Of a stretch of DNA of 64,000 bases, positions 9,900 to 22,400 are shown piece by piece. The notes below the pieces were generated by a model. That model was not told the DNA's origin. It saw only the letters and a program-made list of their open reading frames with translations, and searched no databases. This DNA comes from Guillardia theta CCMP2712 (Eukaryota > Cryptophyceae > Pyrenomonadales > Geminigeraceae). The translations under genes were made by a program, and so were the position numbers. Numbering within the stretch: position 1 is the stretch's first letter; every line of letters starts with the position of its first letter. The DNA is taken from the NCBI RefSeq assembly GCF_000315625.1, contig NW_005434673.1, positions 415,275 to 479,274 of the forward strand. Direction: 5' to 3'.

Positions 9900-11955
9900 A
9901 TGACGGTAAGAGAGCGACGGGACGGTCCGATCTCCGGGAGGACCGTGACTTGAGGGGTCACTTCCTCTCGCACCGGGCTTTTCTGGAACTGTACCTCTGG
10001 GGCAAAGGGGTGGGGGTGGGAAAATTCAGAGGTAGGGGAGAGGTTAGCGAGCTGGAGGGAGTGGGCAGAGTGGGAGGGCAAGTGGCTGGGAATGAAGGAG
10101 TAAGAGTCGGCAGAAGAGAGCGAGCAAGAGAGGTTGATGGAGGGTCCAACGTTCGGAGGCAGGGAGAGGGGAGAGAAAGGGGAGGGGGAAGAGGGAAAGT
10201 TTTGTGGTTGGAGTGGGATGTGAAGGGAGGAAAAATGCGTACCTATCACCCGTAGACCCTGCCCCTTGCTGATTATGTCTGTAGATTAAAATTTACAATC
10301 CTTCTACGGGAGAGGAGGTCGAGCTCGACTACAGCTCGTCAGAGCCTGCGCAGCTTCACATCCTGAATAAGAGCAGCAAGGCTGTCGCAGTTCTCTGGAT
10401 CGATGAGAAGAAAGTTGAAACAGAGTACGCTAGGGTTGAGGCAGGGGGTTCGGTCATACAACCAACTTTTGTGGGACATCCCTGGATCTTGAGAGACTGC
10501 ATCAAGCGCAGGATTTTCTTCATGCATGTCGCTGGTCCAGGAACATGCCGGCTCATCGTACAGCAGCACGCAACTCGTCATGACCTTTTGGATGCGCATG
10601 TGGAGCAGGAAGAATCCTCGGCTCCTGTTGATGCCCCTGATGCCGCGCAAGGATCGATCTCGGTTGACACTTCACCAGCTGTCGAAGTTGAGAAGGATCA
10701 GGAGAGTGAACCTCCGCAGCCTGCGGATGGAACGAACGCGGATGGAACGAACGCGGACGGAGCGAACGCGGACGGAGCGAACCTGGATGGAGCAGACGCG
10801 TTGGCTGAGATCTCACCGGGGTCGGAGGAAGAGAAGAAAGATGGTGACGGAGCAGGAGAATTGAATGCTGAGGTGACAGAGGCGGTGCAATCGTTGACGA
10901 TTGATCAAGAATGCGGCCAAGAAGAGCCGTGCGAAGAAGGATATTGCGCCAGAGATGTCGCAAAGACTTGCGCTGGAGATATCAGCATCTGTGCCTTTGG
11001 CTGCGTCTCGAAGAGGGCGATCGAGGTGGCCAAGCATGTTGTGCAGAAAATGCTCGAGCACGCCTCCAAAGACGTCTGCGATCGTCTTGTCTGCGGGTTC
11101 GCGAGCGTTGCTGTGATAGGGCGGAACCAAGTCACGTCCGACATGCCCCCACACGCCTTCCTCAAGAACTTGCAGACTGGAGAGGGCTCAGGCCGCAGCT
11201 ACGACACAGGATGTCGAGGAGTGGGAGGGACTTGCAAGGTCCCTTGCACCTCAGTCGGGGAGGAGAATCTGCTCATGGAGGACGGCGACCGCTACGGGGA
11301 AGAATCGATCCTCGTGCACGAGTTCGGACACTGCGTGATGAACGGTAGGAGCTGATGATCGTAAGTTGACAACTTGCTTGGCTCCCTGACCGCCCCACAG
11401 TTGGACTCAGCTCGGCCCAGCTCGACCGGGTTAAGTACTTGTATGAGCACGTGAAGGCGGCCGGAGGCCACGGAAACTCCAGCAGGTGAGCAGCAGTTCC
11501 CCAGCAGGAGGGTCGAGCTCTCCGCTAACCTGCCTTGATTGCAGCTACCTCATGTCGAACGCCGAGGAATACTGGGCGGAGATCACCCAGGCATGATGCA
11601 TCACCTCCTCCGTTCCTCTCGTATCCCCCCTCCCTCTCCCCTTCCTCCTTCCCACTTTGCTTCATCCCTCTTCCTTTCTCTTCCTCCCTTCTCCTTTGTC
11701 CTGAAGCAGCTTGCAGGCCTGGTTCGAGGCCAACTCGAGGGAGGACGTCAACTGCGGGATCAGGACAAGGGAGGACGTGAAGAAGAGGGACCCGAAGCTA
11801 GCTGAGCTCCTGCTCGAGGTGAGGAGCAGTGGGAAGGAGTATCCCAGGGAGGAGTCCAGCTGACGGGGAGCTGAAGGTGTACGGTGATGGCGAATGGCGG
11901 TACTTCAAGGATTGCCCGAAGCCTGAGAAGTGGAAGAGATACAAAACGAAGTGAG
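9900..11955 (+). CDS. VHL-beta domain fused to HExxH metallopeptidase-like domain
   Basis: Exons: 9900-9905 (ATG ACG), 10285-11344, 11401-11485, 11545-11590, 11717-11818, 11877-11955. After splicing the protein starts MTIKIYNPSTGEEVELDY, then LHILNKSSKAVAVLWID, AGGSVIQPTFVGHPWILRD and GPGTCRLIV: a VHL-beta fold, the substrate-binding half of the von Hippel-Lindau ubiquitin-ligase adaptor. A linker with DGTNADG/DGANADG repeats and acidic stretches follows. The C-terminal part has many cysteines and HEFGH (11316-11330), a zinc-metalloprotease signature, then VGLSSAQLDRVKYL, YLMSNAEEYWAEITQ and AWFEANSREDVNCG; the downstream Glu/EYWAE region fits the third zinc ligand. No signal peptide is visible. 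The VHL-alpha (elongin-binding) part is absent. The intron at 11591-11716 appears to be GC-AG. Combined function unknown; protease activity is inferred. Confidence 0.75.
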
Positions 11956-12124
11956 TTGAGGAGGAGGAGGAGGAGGAGGAGGAGGAGGCAGTCAGCGTGT
12001 GTTCGTTCAATCCCCTCACGCTTCAGGAGCTAAAGAATAAATTTTTGGACTGCTCGACTCTCACAGTCTCTTCTGATTGAAGATGCTCATCCTTTGCGCT
12101 CTCGATGACATGCTGCCGCAAATT

Positions 12125-14485
12125 TCAGACCTTCTGCTTCCTGATCCCCCACTCGCGCAATGCATCCCCTCCTCCCTCTCCCTCTCCCTCATGCTCATGC
12201 GTCTTCACGCCCCCTCTCACCTGAACGCAGACTCCCCATCCCCGTCCATCAGGTAAGGATCCCCCCCTTGCGACACGAGCAGCCGCCCGATCGCATCATG
12301 GCCCTCCATCACCACGAGGTGGAGTGGAGTGATACCATGCTTGGTCTGCCTTCTCAGTCAGTTCCTCCTCCTTTTCTCTTCCTCACCCATCTTCCAATTT
12401 CTGACGTCCTCCTATTCTATGAACTCGACTCACCATACCGATCGCACGCCTCTCCTCCTAACGTGACTTTCTTCCCCCTCCATTTTCTAGTTCCGGGTCC
12501 TCCTTCTCTCGTCCTCCTACCTTCACCTATCCTCCCCTGCCTCCTGCCATCCTTCCTGCATCACCTGTGTGTTCGGGTTCGCTCCAGCGTTGAGCAGGAG
12601 ATGCGCTATCCTCTCGTGCCCGTCCTTGCACGCGATGTGCAGAGGAGCGATACCCTTGTGAGTCTTGATGTTGACCTACACGGCACAGTGAGCAGACTGT
12701 GAGGGGCAGGAGCAGATTGTCGAGGATGGCAGCGCAAAGGGGAAGATGTCGGCCGAAGAGCGAATGGTTCCAAAGAACATTTTCGGTGAGGACAGGAGCA
12801 AAGGGCAGCAGAACGAGGAGGAGGACGGGTTGGGTGGCCACTCACATCCGAGCCAGACTCTAGCAGGGCCTCGGTGACTCGCAAGTTTCCCTCCTGCACG
12901 GCGATGTGGAGGGCAGTGAGCCCGTTGCTTGTGATGGCATTGACCTTGCACTGGAGGAGGAGAAGTTACCTTCCCTTCCTCTCCTCTTCCCTTCCTTCTT
13001 CTCACCTTGAGCCCTACCAAGAGCTTCACTGCAGCAACGTGCCCGCCTCGAGCAGCTAGATGCAAGGGAGCGATGCCCTCATTCGTGGTTACATCCTGCC
13101 CATCACAAACTGAGGGTCAGAGACGAGAGCAGGAGCGGGGCGGGAGAAGGCGGGGAAGGAGGAGGCAGATTACAGGGCAGATGGACAGGGACAGGGATGA
13201 AGAGGAGGAGGAGGAGGAGGAGGAAAACGGTTGCGCACCTTCTCTCCTCCATTGTCAAGCAGGATGGCAAGGGTCTTTGTGTGACCTCGGTCTGCTGCTG
13301 CATGCACCGGCTGCACTCCTCCTTCATCCGCGCACCTGAGGTCGGCATTCCTCTGGAAGAGTTTCAGAGGAAGTGTGGGAGAGAGCGAGAAGCAGGGAGG
13401 AAAGACAGAGAGAAGCTAGAGAACAAGCATTTAGGACGAAGGAGAGGGGAGGGAGGAGAGAGGAGAGAGGAGAGGGGAGGGAGGAGAGGGGAGAGAACGA
13501 GAGGAGAGGGGAGGGAGGAGAGGAGACAGAAGCAACGGTCACGACAAGTTCGGCTACCTGTATCAGCAACTTGACAATCCCTTCCATCCCTTGCAGTGCC
13601 GCGTAGTGGATCGGTCTCCGTCCCATCAGGTTGGGCTTGTCAAGGTCCATCCCAGGATGATTGATGAGGAGAGTAGCTATCTTCTCCTGCCGCTCCTCCA
13701 GCGCCTGCATTACGCGTCAGGACCTGGCGGGGAGCAGGGAGCTCTACAAACCAGGTGAAGGGGAGTGTTGCCGTTGGTGTCGGTCGTGTTGACTTCCGAT
13801 CCCTCCTGCTCTAGCAAGAAGGAGACCGAGTGAACATGCCCCTCCCTAACGGCCACGTGGAGGTGCGACAATGGCATGAAGTTCGGTTCAGGTTCCTCCA
13901 TGGGCGGGGATTCGATCGGCAGGCTGACGATCCTGCAACGGGATCAATTTCGCTTGTCAGGAAGGGAACTTTAACATGAGAGGCGAAAGGGAGAGGAGGC
14001 GTGGATGTAACCCATGTCAGGGAGCAAGACGGAAGCAGGGTGAGCGAAGGCAGGGGGCACGGAATGGGTGAGCAGGCAGATGGGATGGAGGTGGAGCAAG
14101 TGAAGGAGAGAGAGTGTGAGCGGAAGAGATGGAGGATGGGAGGGAATGGAAACTTACTCGCTGCTCCTCCTCCGCAACCCTCTTCCTTCAGCGCGAGCTT
14201 GCAGCGTTAGCAGCAGCTCTTCGTTGGACTTGGCCGCTGTTCCGAACATCCCAGAGTTGATTAGAGCGAAGGTGACATCTTCAGCTGCGGCAGACATGGG
14301 CTTCCTCCGGCTTGAAGGACATCGTGAGAGAGGGCGGGGAAAGGCAACATTCACCTCAAGAATCGCCGAGCTCCTAACTGCTTCTTGTTGAACTCCTTCC
14401 CTGTTGGATTGATGTTGCTGACGCGCAGGATGGTGTTGTTGTCTAGCTGCACCTCCAGCATGTTCCCAAGGTCCATCTGTCCCAT
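12125..14485 (-). CDS. ankyrin-repeat protein
   Basis: Start at ATG 14485 (MGQMDLGNMLEVQLDNNT..), an N-terminal region of about 110 residues without recognised fold, then ankyrin repeats one or two per exon: LSHLHVAVREGHVHSVSFLL, NGNTPLHL, GRRPIHYAALQGMEGIVKLL, IAPLHLAARGGHVAAVKLLV, GLTALHIAVQEGNLRVTEAL, GIAPLHIACKDGHERIAHLL, and GITPLHLVVMEGHDAIGRLL. The last certain exon ends at 12221; a phase-compatible short terminal exon would end at TGA 12125. Introns carry long pyrimidine or purine runs. The repeats mediate protein-protein contacts; partner unknown. Confidence 0.8.
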
Positions 14486-14589
14486 AGTGTACAGGAAGTA
14501 CAAGCAAGTGGCTTCCTTTCAGGTCGCCTTGCGCATTTATCACCCAGATTCAACACATATTTCAGTGACACTTTGGTGGGGCTAGAGGA

Positions 14590-15500
14590 CAGCCCGTGTT
14601 ACAGCAGCTCGACATCAGCGGTCACTTCTTCTCATGTTCTGGCCCAATCAATGAATGAGAAGTGTTCCTGCCATCAAAGGATTCAAAAGATGAAGTAGAG
14701 GCGAATGGAAGTATCAACGACATCATCGATAGGTTTCAAGCATAGAGCAGATGGAGCCGAATGCAGACAACCTTCATTGCTGATAGCAACTGCTGATTCT
14801 TGTCCTCACAACCTATCCATCACTTCCCATATCCCTCCCTCCCTCCCCAGCCACCCTCCTCCTCCTCTTCCTACTACCGATCATCCCACCCCAGACTGCC
14901 ATCCCCCGATCAACGGATCAACCACCCCACCCCCACGCCAATTCTTCGAATCCAAGTATTCAACCCCCTTCTTCTAAAATCTTTAGGTTTACTCAAATAT
15001 ATTTAATGATACATAAATTAGTTAATAAAGTAATAATTGTACCCACCCACCAAATGGTTTATGCTCTTTCATTTGTAGGGGTCCTCGATCTTTCAGTTTG
15101 GCTAATGTACCCCTCTATGTGTCTATGGAAGAGGGGGTATTCATTAACCCCACCCCACCAATCCCCTTCGACTTCAACACCCCCCAAAATAACACCCCCA
15201 CCATAGTATTTCTGCAGCTTTTCTGTGACAAGACCGGTACAATTTCACCCACCCCTCTATTGGACAAATCCGCTGGGTACATCACCCCCACCCCATAATT
15301 TCAATATTTGTCCTCACCCCTACCCTTTAAAATCCTGGATTTCAGGGGGTGATACAAACTAAACACCCTGAACTCAGTAGAAAAGGGATTCTGAACTAAA
15401 CTTGTAAACCCCAACAATTCAAGAGAAAAGTACCCGTACTTCCACATACCCTAAGAGCGATTGAACACCACCCCCTTGGGGGTCAGGGACAGAGCGGCGC
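14590..15500. other. intergenic, TACCC/CCACCC-rich island
   Basis: About 14820-15480 is dominated by caccccac, tacccc and accccac runs with A/T-rich breaks. It precedes the RRM-RGG gene start at 15509. No gene found. Same composition as 6835-7230 and 34560-35260. Confidence 0.6.
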
Positions 15501-15508
15501 CTGCAGGG

Positions 15509-17139
15509 ATGGAGCTGTGGGAGGATACGATCTATGTGTCCGGCCTGCCGAAGGATATCACCGAGCAGAGGTGAGGAGGAGGAGGAGATGAGAGATGAAG
15601 ATGATAGATGAAGATGGACACCTTGGGGGCTGTTCTGCTTCATGAGATCAGGATTCTTTGTCGCTTCTCCAAGGCTGTTCTTTCATGTTGTACAGATTTT
15701 TATCATTCATTCAGAGCTCTGTGTGCTCGACGGGGTTTTCTTGTTTACTTGATTGTCCCATGTTTGAATTGAAACAATGGTGTGATAAAGAGGCCTCGCT
15801 AACCATCATTTTGCTGTGTCTTGTGGCTGACTGTGACGTACAGGCTTGTGGACTTCTTTGGGCAGATCGGTATCATCAAGGAAGGGAAAGGAAAAGAAAA
15901 AGGCAAAAAGAAAGTCTGGATCTACAAAGACAAGGCTACTGGTGAACCCAAAGGAGATGCAACAGTCTCCTACGACGACCCCAACGGCGCTAAGTATCGC
16001 GCGATGGTTGATTGCAACCTGCTATCCACCTTACCGTCAATGGCAGGGGAGCCGTAGATTGGTTCAACAACAAGCCCTTTGAGACCACCAACAATATTAT
16101 CTCAGTCTCTATCGCCCAACGCAAAGCCTCCAACTATGCTCCGCGGGGAGGGGGTCGCAGAGGTACCAGAGGCGGGAGCTTTATTCGCTGGAACTGATGT
16201 ATTTGAAGGTGGACGAGGTGGATATGACCGTGGTGGGTACGGAGACAGGGGAGGTGGCTATGGCGATGATGGCTACGGAGACCGACGAGGGTGCTGATGA
16301 TGCATTCTAACGATCTCAACGAAATGATTGGAAGCACCTGAAATAGGGGTGGAGGCAGAGATGACTACGACCGTGGAGGCGGAGGAGGGTGTGTCAATCA
16401 AAGTGCATTGACAAGACCGATGATGTACGATGAACAGAGGTTGGCAAGATCGTGAAAGAGATCGGGAAGGATATGGAGGAAGGTAATTGACAGTCAACGA
16501 TTTCTACGTGGAGCGATCTGAGCCTGGTGCCATGGAAATTCTTTTTGTAGAGGTGGATATGGAGGCCGAGATGGCGGGTGAAAACTCCTTCTGCTCTCCA
16601 TCTATTCTTTGATACATGCGCCCAAAGCGGAGGGTATGGTGACCGTGGCTATGGCGGCGGCGATGGAGGGTATCCATGCTACTTGAATTTGAATTCGCGT
16701 GACTCATATGTTTCCCGTCTTTCGCAGCGGTGGACGAAGATATGAAGGCAATAAATCACTTCGTGCTGTTGTATGTCTGATGATTGCGATGTAGGTGGCC
16801 GTGGAGGTGACTACGGCGGCCGTGGAGGTGACTACGGCGGCCGTGGAGGCGACTACGGCGGCCGTGACGGGTATAAGAAATCCGACCGTTGTAATAGAAT
16901 CTCACACGTTTACAGCGGAGGTGGTGGTTACCGTGAAAGCCGTGACATGCCAGGCGGTATGACATGGACGATCATTACCAGTATTGATTGATTCGTCTAC
17001 AGGCCATGACGATCCTCGCGGCGGCTATGGTGGACCACCAAGGTAGACTAGGACTATTCACAACATGACGGTGATTCGGCAATTGAAAACGATGAATTGC
17101 AGAAGGGGCGGCTATGACGACCGGGACAGACAGTACTGA
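15509..17139 (+). CDS. FUS/EWS/TAF15-like RNA-binding protein (RRM + RGG)
   Basis: ATG 15509 opens MELWEDTIYVSGLPKDITEQ, spliced to LVDFFGQIGIIKEGKGK, KKVWIYKDKATGEPKGDATV, SYDDPNGAK, AVDWFNNKPF and ISVSIAQRK. The order TIYVSGL / DFFGQIGIIK / GEPKGDATVSYDDP / WFNNK matches the TET-family RRM closely, including its long loop between the first strand pair. The remainder is a chain of very short exons coding RGG/YGG repeats (GGRGGYDRGGYGDRGG, GGDYGGRGGDYGGRGG), ending at TGA 17139. TET proteins bind RNA and join transcription to splicing. I see no zinc finger or N-terminal SYGQ-rich region. Family confidence is high. Confidence 0.85.
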
Positions 17140-17645
17140 AGTCTCGAAGGTTGGAGTAACGTAATGTGCGGCAGAGCCACGGCTTTGATTGATATATCTA
17201 AAAGCTGCACAAGTGTTTTTCCCTTGCGCCAGAAAATCTCTCGTCTTGTGCGAGGATAATTGCAATAAACTTCTTATGCGCTCTTTTGCAAGATGTCTAT
17301 AGGCTGTATGGAAACTAGAGAGAAAAAGTTCCATCCCACCTACAAATAATGTGCTCAATGTCAGAACAGCTTCGTTGGAAGGTAACATTTGCACGTTCGT
17401 TAAGTAAACCTTGAGGGATCAAATAGAGCATTAGAATAAATTCCTTCGAGAAGTTTACTATCGCATTCATGAGGCTCACAAGCTCCACGCACGGAAAGGG
17501 GACCAAACTGAACCTAATTTCGTAGCAGAGAAGATCAAAGATGTACAGATTTCTGAATTTGATGTCATGGAATCAATGGATTCTCAGTTCGGGCTGCAAC
17601 AAGAAATGATGAGCAGCTGTCGTAGGCCTCTCCAAGGGGTCATTG
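17140..17645. other. convergent spacer
   Basis: Lies between the 3' ends of the RRM-RGG gene and the minus-strand PDZ gene. AT-richer than its surroundings. No coding frame with splice support. Confidence 0.4.
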
Positions 17646-18420
17646 TTACCTGTTATTCATAGAGGTAGAGGCTGTGTATCCGTTTGTTCGTGGAGTTGAG
17701 AACCTGGAATGCGATCTCACAAACATCGTGAGATCGTCCGGGTTGCTCACATGGTCGCAGAGAGCGTTCTCGGAGTCGAATATGGCGAATTCCCTATTGA
17801 TCCTAGAGACCAAGCTTAATCCAGATGCAGGGACGCGAGGCTGATTACGTGGGCTTTGCTGAGGTATCCTCTTGCGCTGCAATTCAACCACGATGTGTTC
17901 ATATGTGCCCTCACTCGTGACCTTCAAGATCACAGGAGATCAGAAGAGTGAAGGGTTGACGTCGGTTATGATGTCAGGGCCTCACCAAACTTTCAGGAAA
18001 AGGTTTCAATACTGTGCCCTCTGGTGGTGGCCCATCGGAGACCAATCGTAGCAGCCCAAGCTTCACCGTTGTTCCCGGCCTGCCAAGGAGTCGCTTCGCA
18101 ACCTGCAGGCATGTTCTAAGACTGGACAAACTTGAAGCACCTGCAGAAGACCTCGTTAGCTGGCCTTCGGTATACGTCTGCATCATTGATCGAATGAAGG
18201 ATATCGCCGGCCTGAAGCACATGAAGCGCTCAATCCATGGGCGCAAGAAAGCTTGCAATACCTGAATCATGCGCGATTGTTCTGCACTACTTCCTGGCAC
18301 CAAGCTATGCACAACTAGAGCCAGAAAGGTATCGCTTTGAAATGATGGCTTTAGAACTATTCCAACCCCAACCGTTTCAGCCACTGGAGATTGATCGGGA
18401 TTGCTTGCCACTGCTTTCAC
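17646..18420 (-). CDS. single-PDZ protein
   Basis: ATG 18420. Exons give MKAVASNPDQSPVAETVGVG, IVLKPSFQSDTFLALVV, SLVPGSSAEQSRMIQ; AGDILHSINDADVYRRPANE; VAKRLLGRPGTTVKLGLLRL. That is a complete PDZ fold with GVGI as carboxylate-binding loop and AGDILHSIN as the core strand. After another intron the tail begins VTSEGTYEHIVVELQRKR, then a Ser/Pro-rich tail ending at TAA 17646. The YEHIVVELQR segment resembles the strand after the PDZ in the other four PDZ genes here. Small, with no coiled coil. Binding partner unknown. Confidence 0.8.
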
Positions 18421-19464
18421 TCGATCTGTTTTTCTGCCCTCATTTGTCAGATCATACCTTGAAGCACTTTGAAGTTACCTGCAGTCGCAACATGCAAAAC
18501 TCATGGTTATTCAGGTTATACTAGCTTAAAGGAGATATCGCTGGCCTTCGTTCGAACCTGGCAAAAGAAAGTCAATAGGAAGCAAGCCGGACAATGAATG
18601 AATTGAAAGGATATCAAATTTTGCATTGGCATACAGACTAACAATCTTATAATCGCATCAGCACAGTGATTATTTCCTGTTGAAACCCTCTAGACAACAA
18701 AGGAAAATTTCCGATTCGATCCATTCTCGAGCCTTGGAGGACTCCACTCACTCAGCTGATCTCAGGTCAAACAAAGGTTTGATCCAGCTTCATATGGAAC
18801 ATCATGCAGCAATCACTTGGTTATCACAGCTTCTAGCATGAACAGAAAAGCACAACTCTCCTCCTCCTCCTCTGCCTCCTCCTCCTCTGCCTCCTCCATC
18901 CATCGTCCACATTCAATGCATTCTGGCCCGTAGGAGCAGCCGCGGGCCGGTGGCCGTACCCCGTCCTGCTAGCAGAAAAAGTGAACTCGAGGGTGGGGGT
19001 AGTTTCTCAGAAACATGGGGTATGAGAGAACAGGTGGTGGGATAGGAGGGGTGTGCAGACCATACATGGAAGGGCATAGTAGGGGTGGTTGTCTATTTGC
19101 TGAGTTGAAGAGGGGTAGGGTACTCATTTGAAATTGAAAGCTAACTTGACGGGTACTTTTCCATATGAGACGGAGGGGTACTCGACACTAGGGGGTACTC
19201 TATCCATTCAGCCATTGAGCAATTTTGCCCTGGCAGCGCGGCTCGGCCCGGCCCGGACTCCGAGTCTCGGCGGCGGCCCGGCCCGGCAGCTCCGGGCGGC
19301 CCGGCTGGCCCGGACTCCGATTGCCAGGCGGTGACCGGCTGATCAGCCTGCCACAGTCGGAAGCAGCCGGCCCTTCCGAGTCCAGCGTCTGGCCCAAGTT
19401 CAGCCCGGATGATCTTCTGCATCAATCATGGCAGTTTTCAAGTCACTGTTGACTCTGCATCAAG
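18421..19464. other. intergenic region with GC-rich block and TACCC-type island
   Basis: 18840-18900 has ctcctcctc runs. 18985-19205 holds GGGTA-type motifs (ggtgggatagg, aggggtaggg). 19235-19330 is a ggcccggc-rich block. It separates the PDZ gene start (18420) from the 3' end of the GT15 gene. No gene found. Confidence 0.5.
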
Positions 19465-22400
19465 TTACAAGAGGACTAAGTTCTGATGCCAATAGGGGAC
19501 GTCGTCAAACCGCACGAGCTCGCGCTTGGTCCCTGTGAAGGCCAGGGACAGGGTGCGCACAGGCCCATCCCCCCACCTGCTCCTCAGGAAGCCGCCAAGT
19601 CTGTCGAGGGCGTCGAAGATCTCGAGCTGAGCTGGGCTCCTCCAGAAGGGGAGATGCAGAACCTCCAGATTGTTGTAGAAGAAGGAGCCATCCCATCTCC
19701 CCAGCTGACTCCCTAGCAACCCTCGATGCACCAGCAGTTCCTCCGAGCTGGGCGCCTGCCCTGTCTTGTCGAGCCTCCCCGCTACTCCCCTGACGGCCTC
19801 GTAGAGCCCTGCGCTGAGCGACGGGTGCTCCACCGCCCGCGCTAGGAAGCCGTAAGCGCCTCCAGTCTCGTTCATGGCGAGGAAGGGGTCCCGAGGAAGT
19901 GGAGCAAGGAGGAAGGAGTCCGTGTCGAGCCGCATGTAGTACTCCATGCTCCCAAGAGCTTTAGTATGGAAGATGGGACCAGAGAAGAACCTGCACATGT
20001 TTCTGTATCCCAGTCCTTGTGTTGGCGCCTCGGAGAAGAAATTCATTCCCTGCCCCCTCACAGCAGCGGCAGGATCCTTGAGATGCTCCTCCTGCTCCCT
20101 CAAGTCCACGAGCTCGAAGGAGAGGTCGAGGACGAGGCCGGGAGTCTCCTTGATCCAGCGCATGTTGTCTGAGCTCAGGCCGTCGTGGAAGACGATGACG
20201 GGGTAGAAGCCATGGATGTCGAAGAAGTTTGACTGGAGGAGGAGGAGACTGTGGTAGAGGTCTGTCAAGTCTTCCGTGGAGTTGGACGTGAGGTAGACCA
20301 CCGAGCAAGCTCTCATCGCTCCTGCCTCCTTCTGCTGCTCCCCTCTCCCCTTCCTCTCCCTGCCCTCCCCCGTCCACTTCCTCCCTGCTGCTCCCCCATA
20401 CGAGGGGGAGAGGTCGATTGTCCCGTCCTCCAGCCTTTCAAGAAGCCGTTCCATCATCCTCTTCGGCCGCTCCTCGTCGATGAGGATGTTGTCCGAGTAA
20501 GGAGCGATCGCAAACTTTGACTTGTCCTTCGCTTGGGCGATGGGGGCGAGGGCTAGGGGCAGCTCCTCGTAGTTCCCCGTCCTCAACATGATCTGCCCGA
20601 TCAGCATGTAGATGTTCGAATCCTTGGGGTTGAAGCTGAACACTCGCAGGAGATGGCACAGGGCTTGAAGGTAGACAGCGCTGCTGCTGGTCCTCCTTAC
20701 TCTCCTGCCAACCCTCGACAGGTCGCACATCGTCACTCCGCCGTCAAGGAATGAGATCCGTTGAGGCTCCTGCTCCTGCAAGAACGATTGCATCCTCTCA
20801 AAGTCGTGCTCTTCCAGCGCCAACTTCATCCACGTCATGGCGAGGAACATGCTGCATCCATCGGGCAAGTGAGAAGGGGAGGAGAGAGGCAACTTTCGGC
20901 TACTCACTTGGTGTCTGCTCGGTCGGATTGTAAGTTATCACTGACATGGAGATGAAGGCAAGATTGAGCCCACGACATGTTGTCGTAGAAGATGATGCCC
21001 ATGTTGAAGTGAGTCTTGGACAGAAGTTCCTGCATTCTCAAAGGTCAGGTTGGACACCAGAAGATGAATCAGTTCAGGGGGATATGAATGCAAACAGGAC
21101 ATCGGATGGGTTCATGTCTGCAAGAAGACACGGGGATACGAGTTGCAAGGTAGCTACCAAAGACTATCAGACCGCACAAACACAGAGCTCGTCCGAGTAC
21201 AGTTTTCAGACCGTCAACAGGACAAGAAGGCATAAAGTCAGACCTGATGCTTCTCCTTCTGCTCCAACAGCTCCGAACGAGCCATTTCACAATGCTTCAG
21301 ACCCTGCTGTCCTTGCTGGACGAGTCGGAAACTTGCACAAAGATCGAGGAGCAGCTTTGCTCGTCCCTCTCTTTCTGTTCTCATTTTCAATATTTTCTCC
21401 TTCCCCTCCGACCGCTCAAGTTCACCAGTTGCAGGCAGCCAACGCAAAACACGTTGGAGAAGGGAGATGGCGGCAAAGACGTCCCCTACCTTGATTGAGA
21501 TCTCAGCACGATAAATCAAGAAAAGTGGTAGAGGAGGAGGAGGAGGAGAGTTGGTGGGTAGGAGCGACAAATAGGAGGAGGAGCAAGAGGGGATAGGCGG
21601 GATTGACGGGCTTGAGGAACGAGCATATATACCTGATCTCGAATGCGATAAGCTTCTAAGCAGCAGGCATGAACAAGGAAAGAGAAATCAAAAGGCGGAA
21701 GAGATGGGTCCCTAAGAGCTCTAATGAAAGGACAAGGGAAAGATAAGGACGGGAGGAGTCAGAACATGCGGAGGGAGGGGACAAAGCAAGAAATCATCAG
21801 ATTTTGAACCAGTCAAGTTCATGCTAAGACAAGATAGTCCAACCTTCCATAGGCCTTCAACGATGCTGCGTACTTTTCGGACTTCTCGTAAGCCTTTGCC
21901 ATGCTCACAAGGTTGTTGAGCTTCAAAGTTTTCATCTCCTCGGGCTCCTGCCCGAGTTCGAAAGCCTCCAAGTCACTGATGAGCCTTTCCACAAGATGAA
22001 AACTGCGCAATGCGATCGAAAAGCTGAAGATGCAATTCCAACATTTAGAGAGAAATTTCATAGAACAAAGTCCTGGGCACTCACTTCCCATGAAGGTGGC
22101 CAAAGGCACCAAGGCGGAAAATCTGCCAAGCCAAACTAGCCATGGCAGACTTGGAGGCAGGAAGTCGAAGAGACGAGCACAACAAGAAATCTTGCTGGCA
22201 AAAAAATGCAGAATCCCAATCCTGCACAGCAACATGAACAACTGGAAACCCACGACTAAACATTCTCAACCTTCTCCCTCGCATGTTCCTCGCACTCCTT
22301 CCTTTGGCAACTCTCCACATCCGCCCGATCGGGGGGAGTCTTGTGAAAGGCGTCAACGCTGCGATGACTCACAGTAGAATCTGACTACCTTGCTTGCTGC

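Noticed and set aside
10720-10800. DGTNADG/DGANADG repeats as a calcium-binding (RTX or thrombospondin type 3) domain
   Set aside because: Only about five short units in an acidic linker, without the GGxGxDx(U)x spacing of RTX or the cysteines of type 3 repeats.
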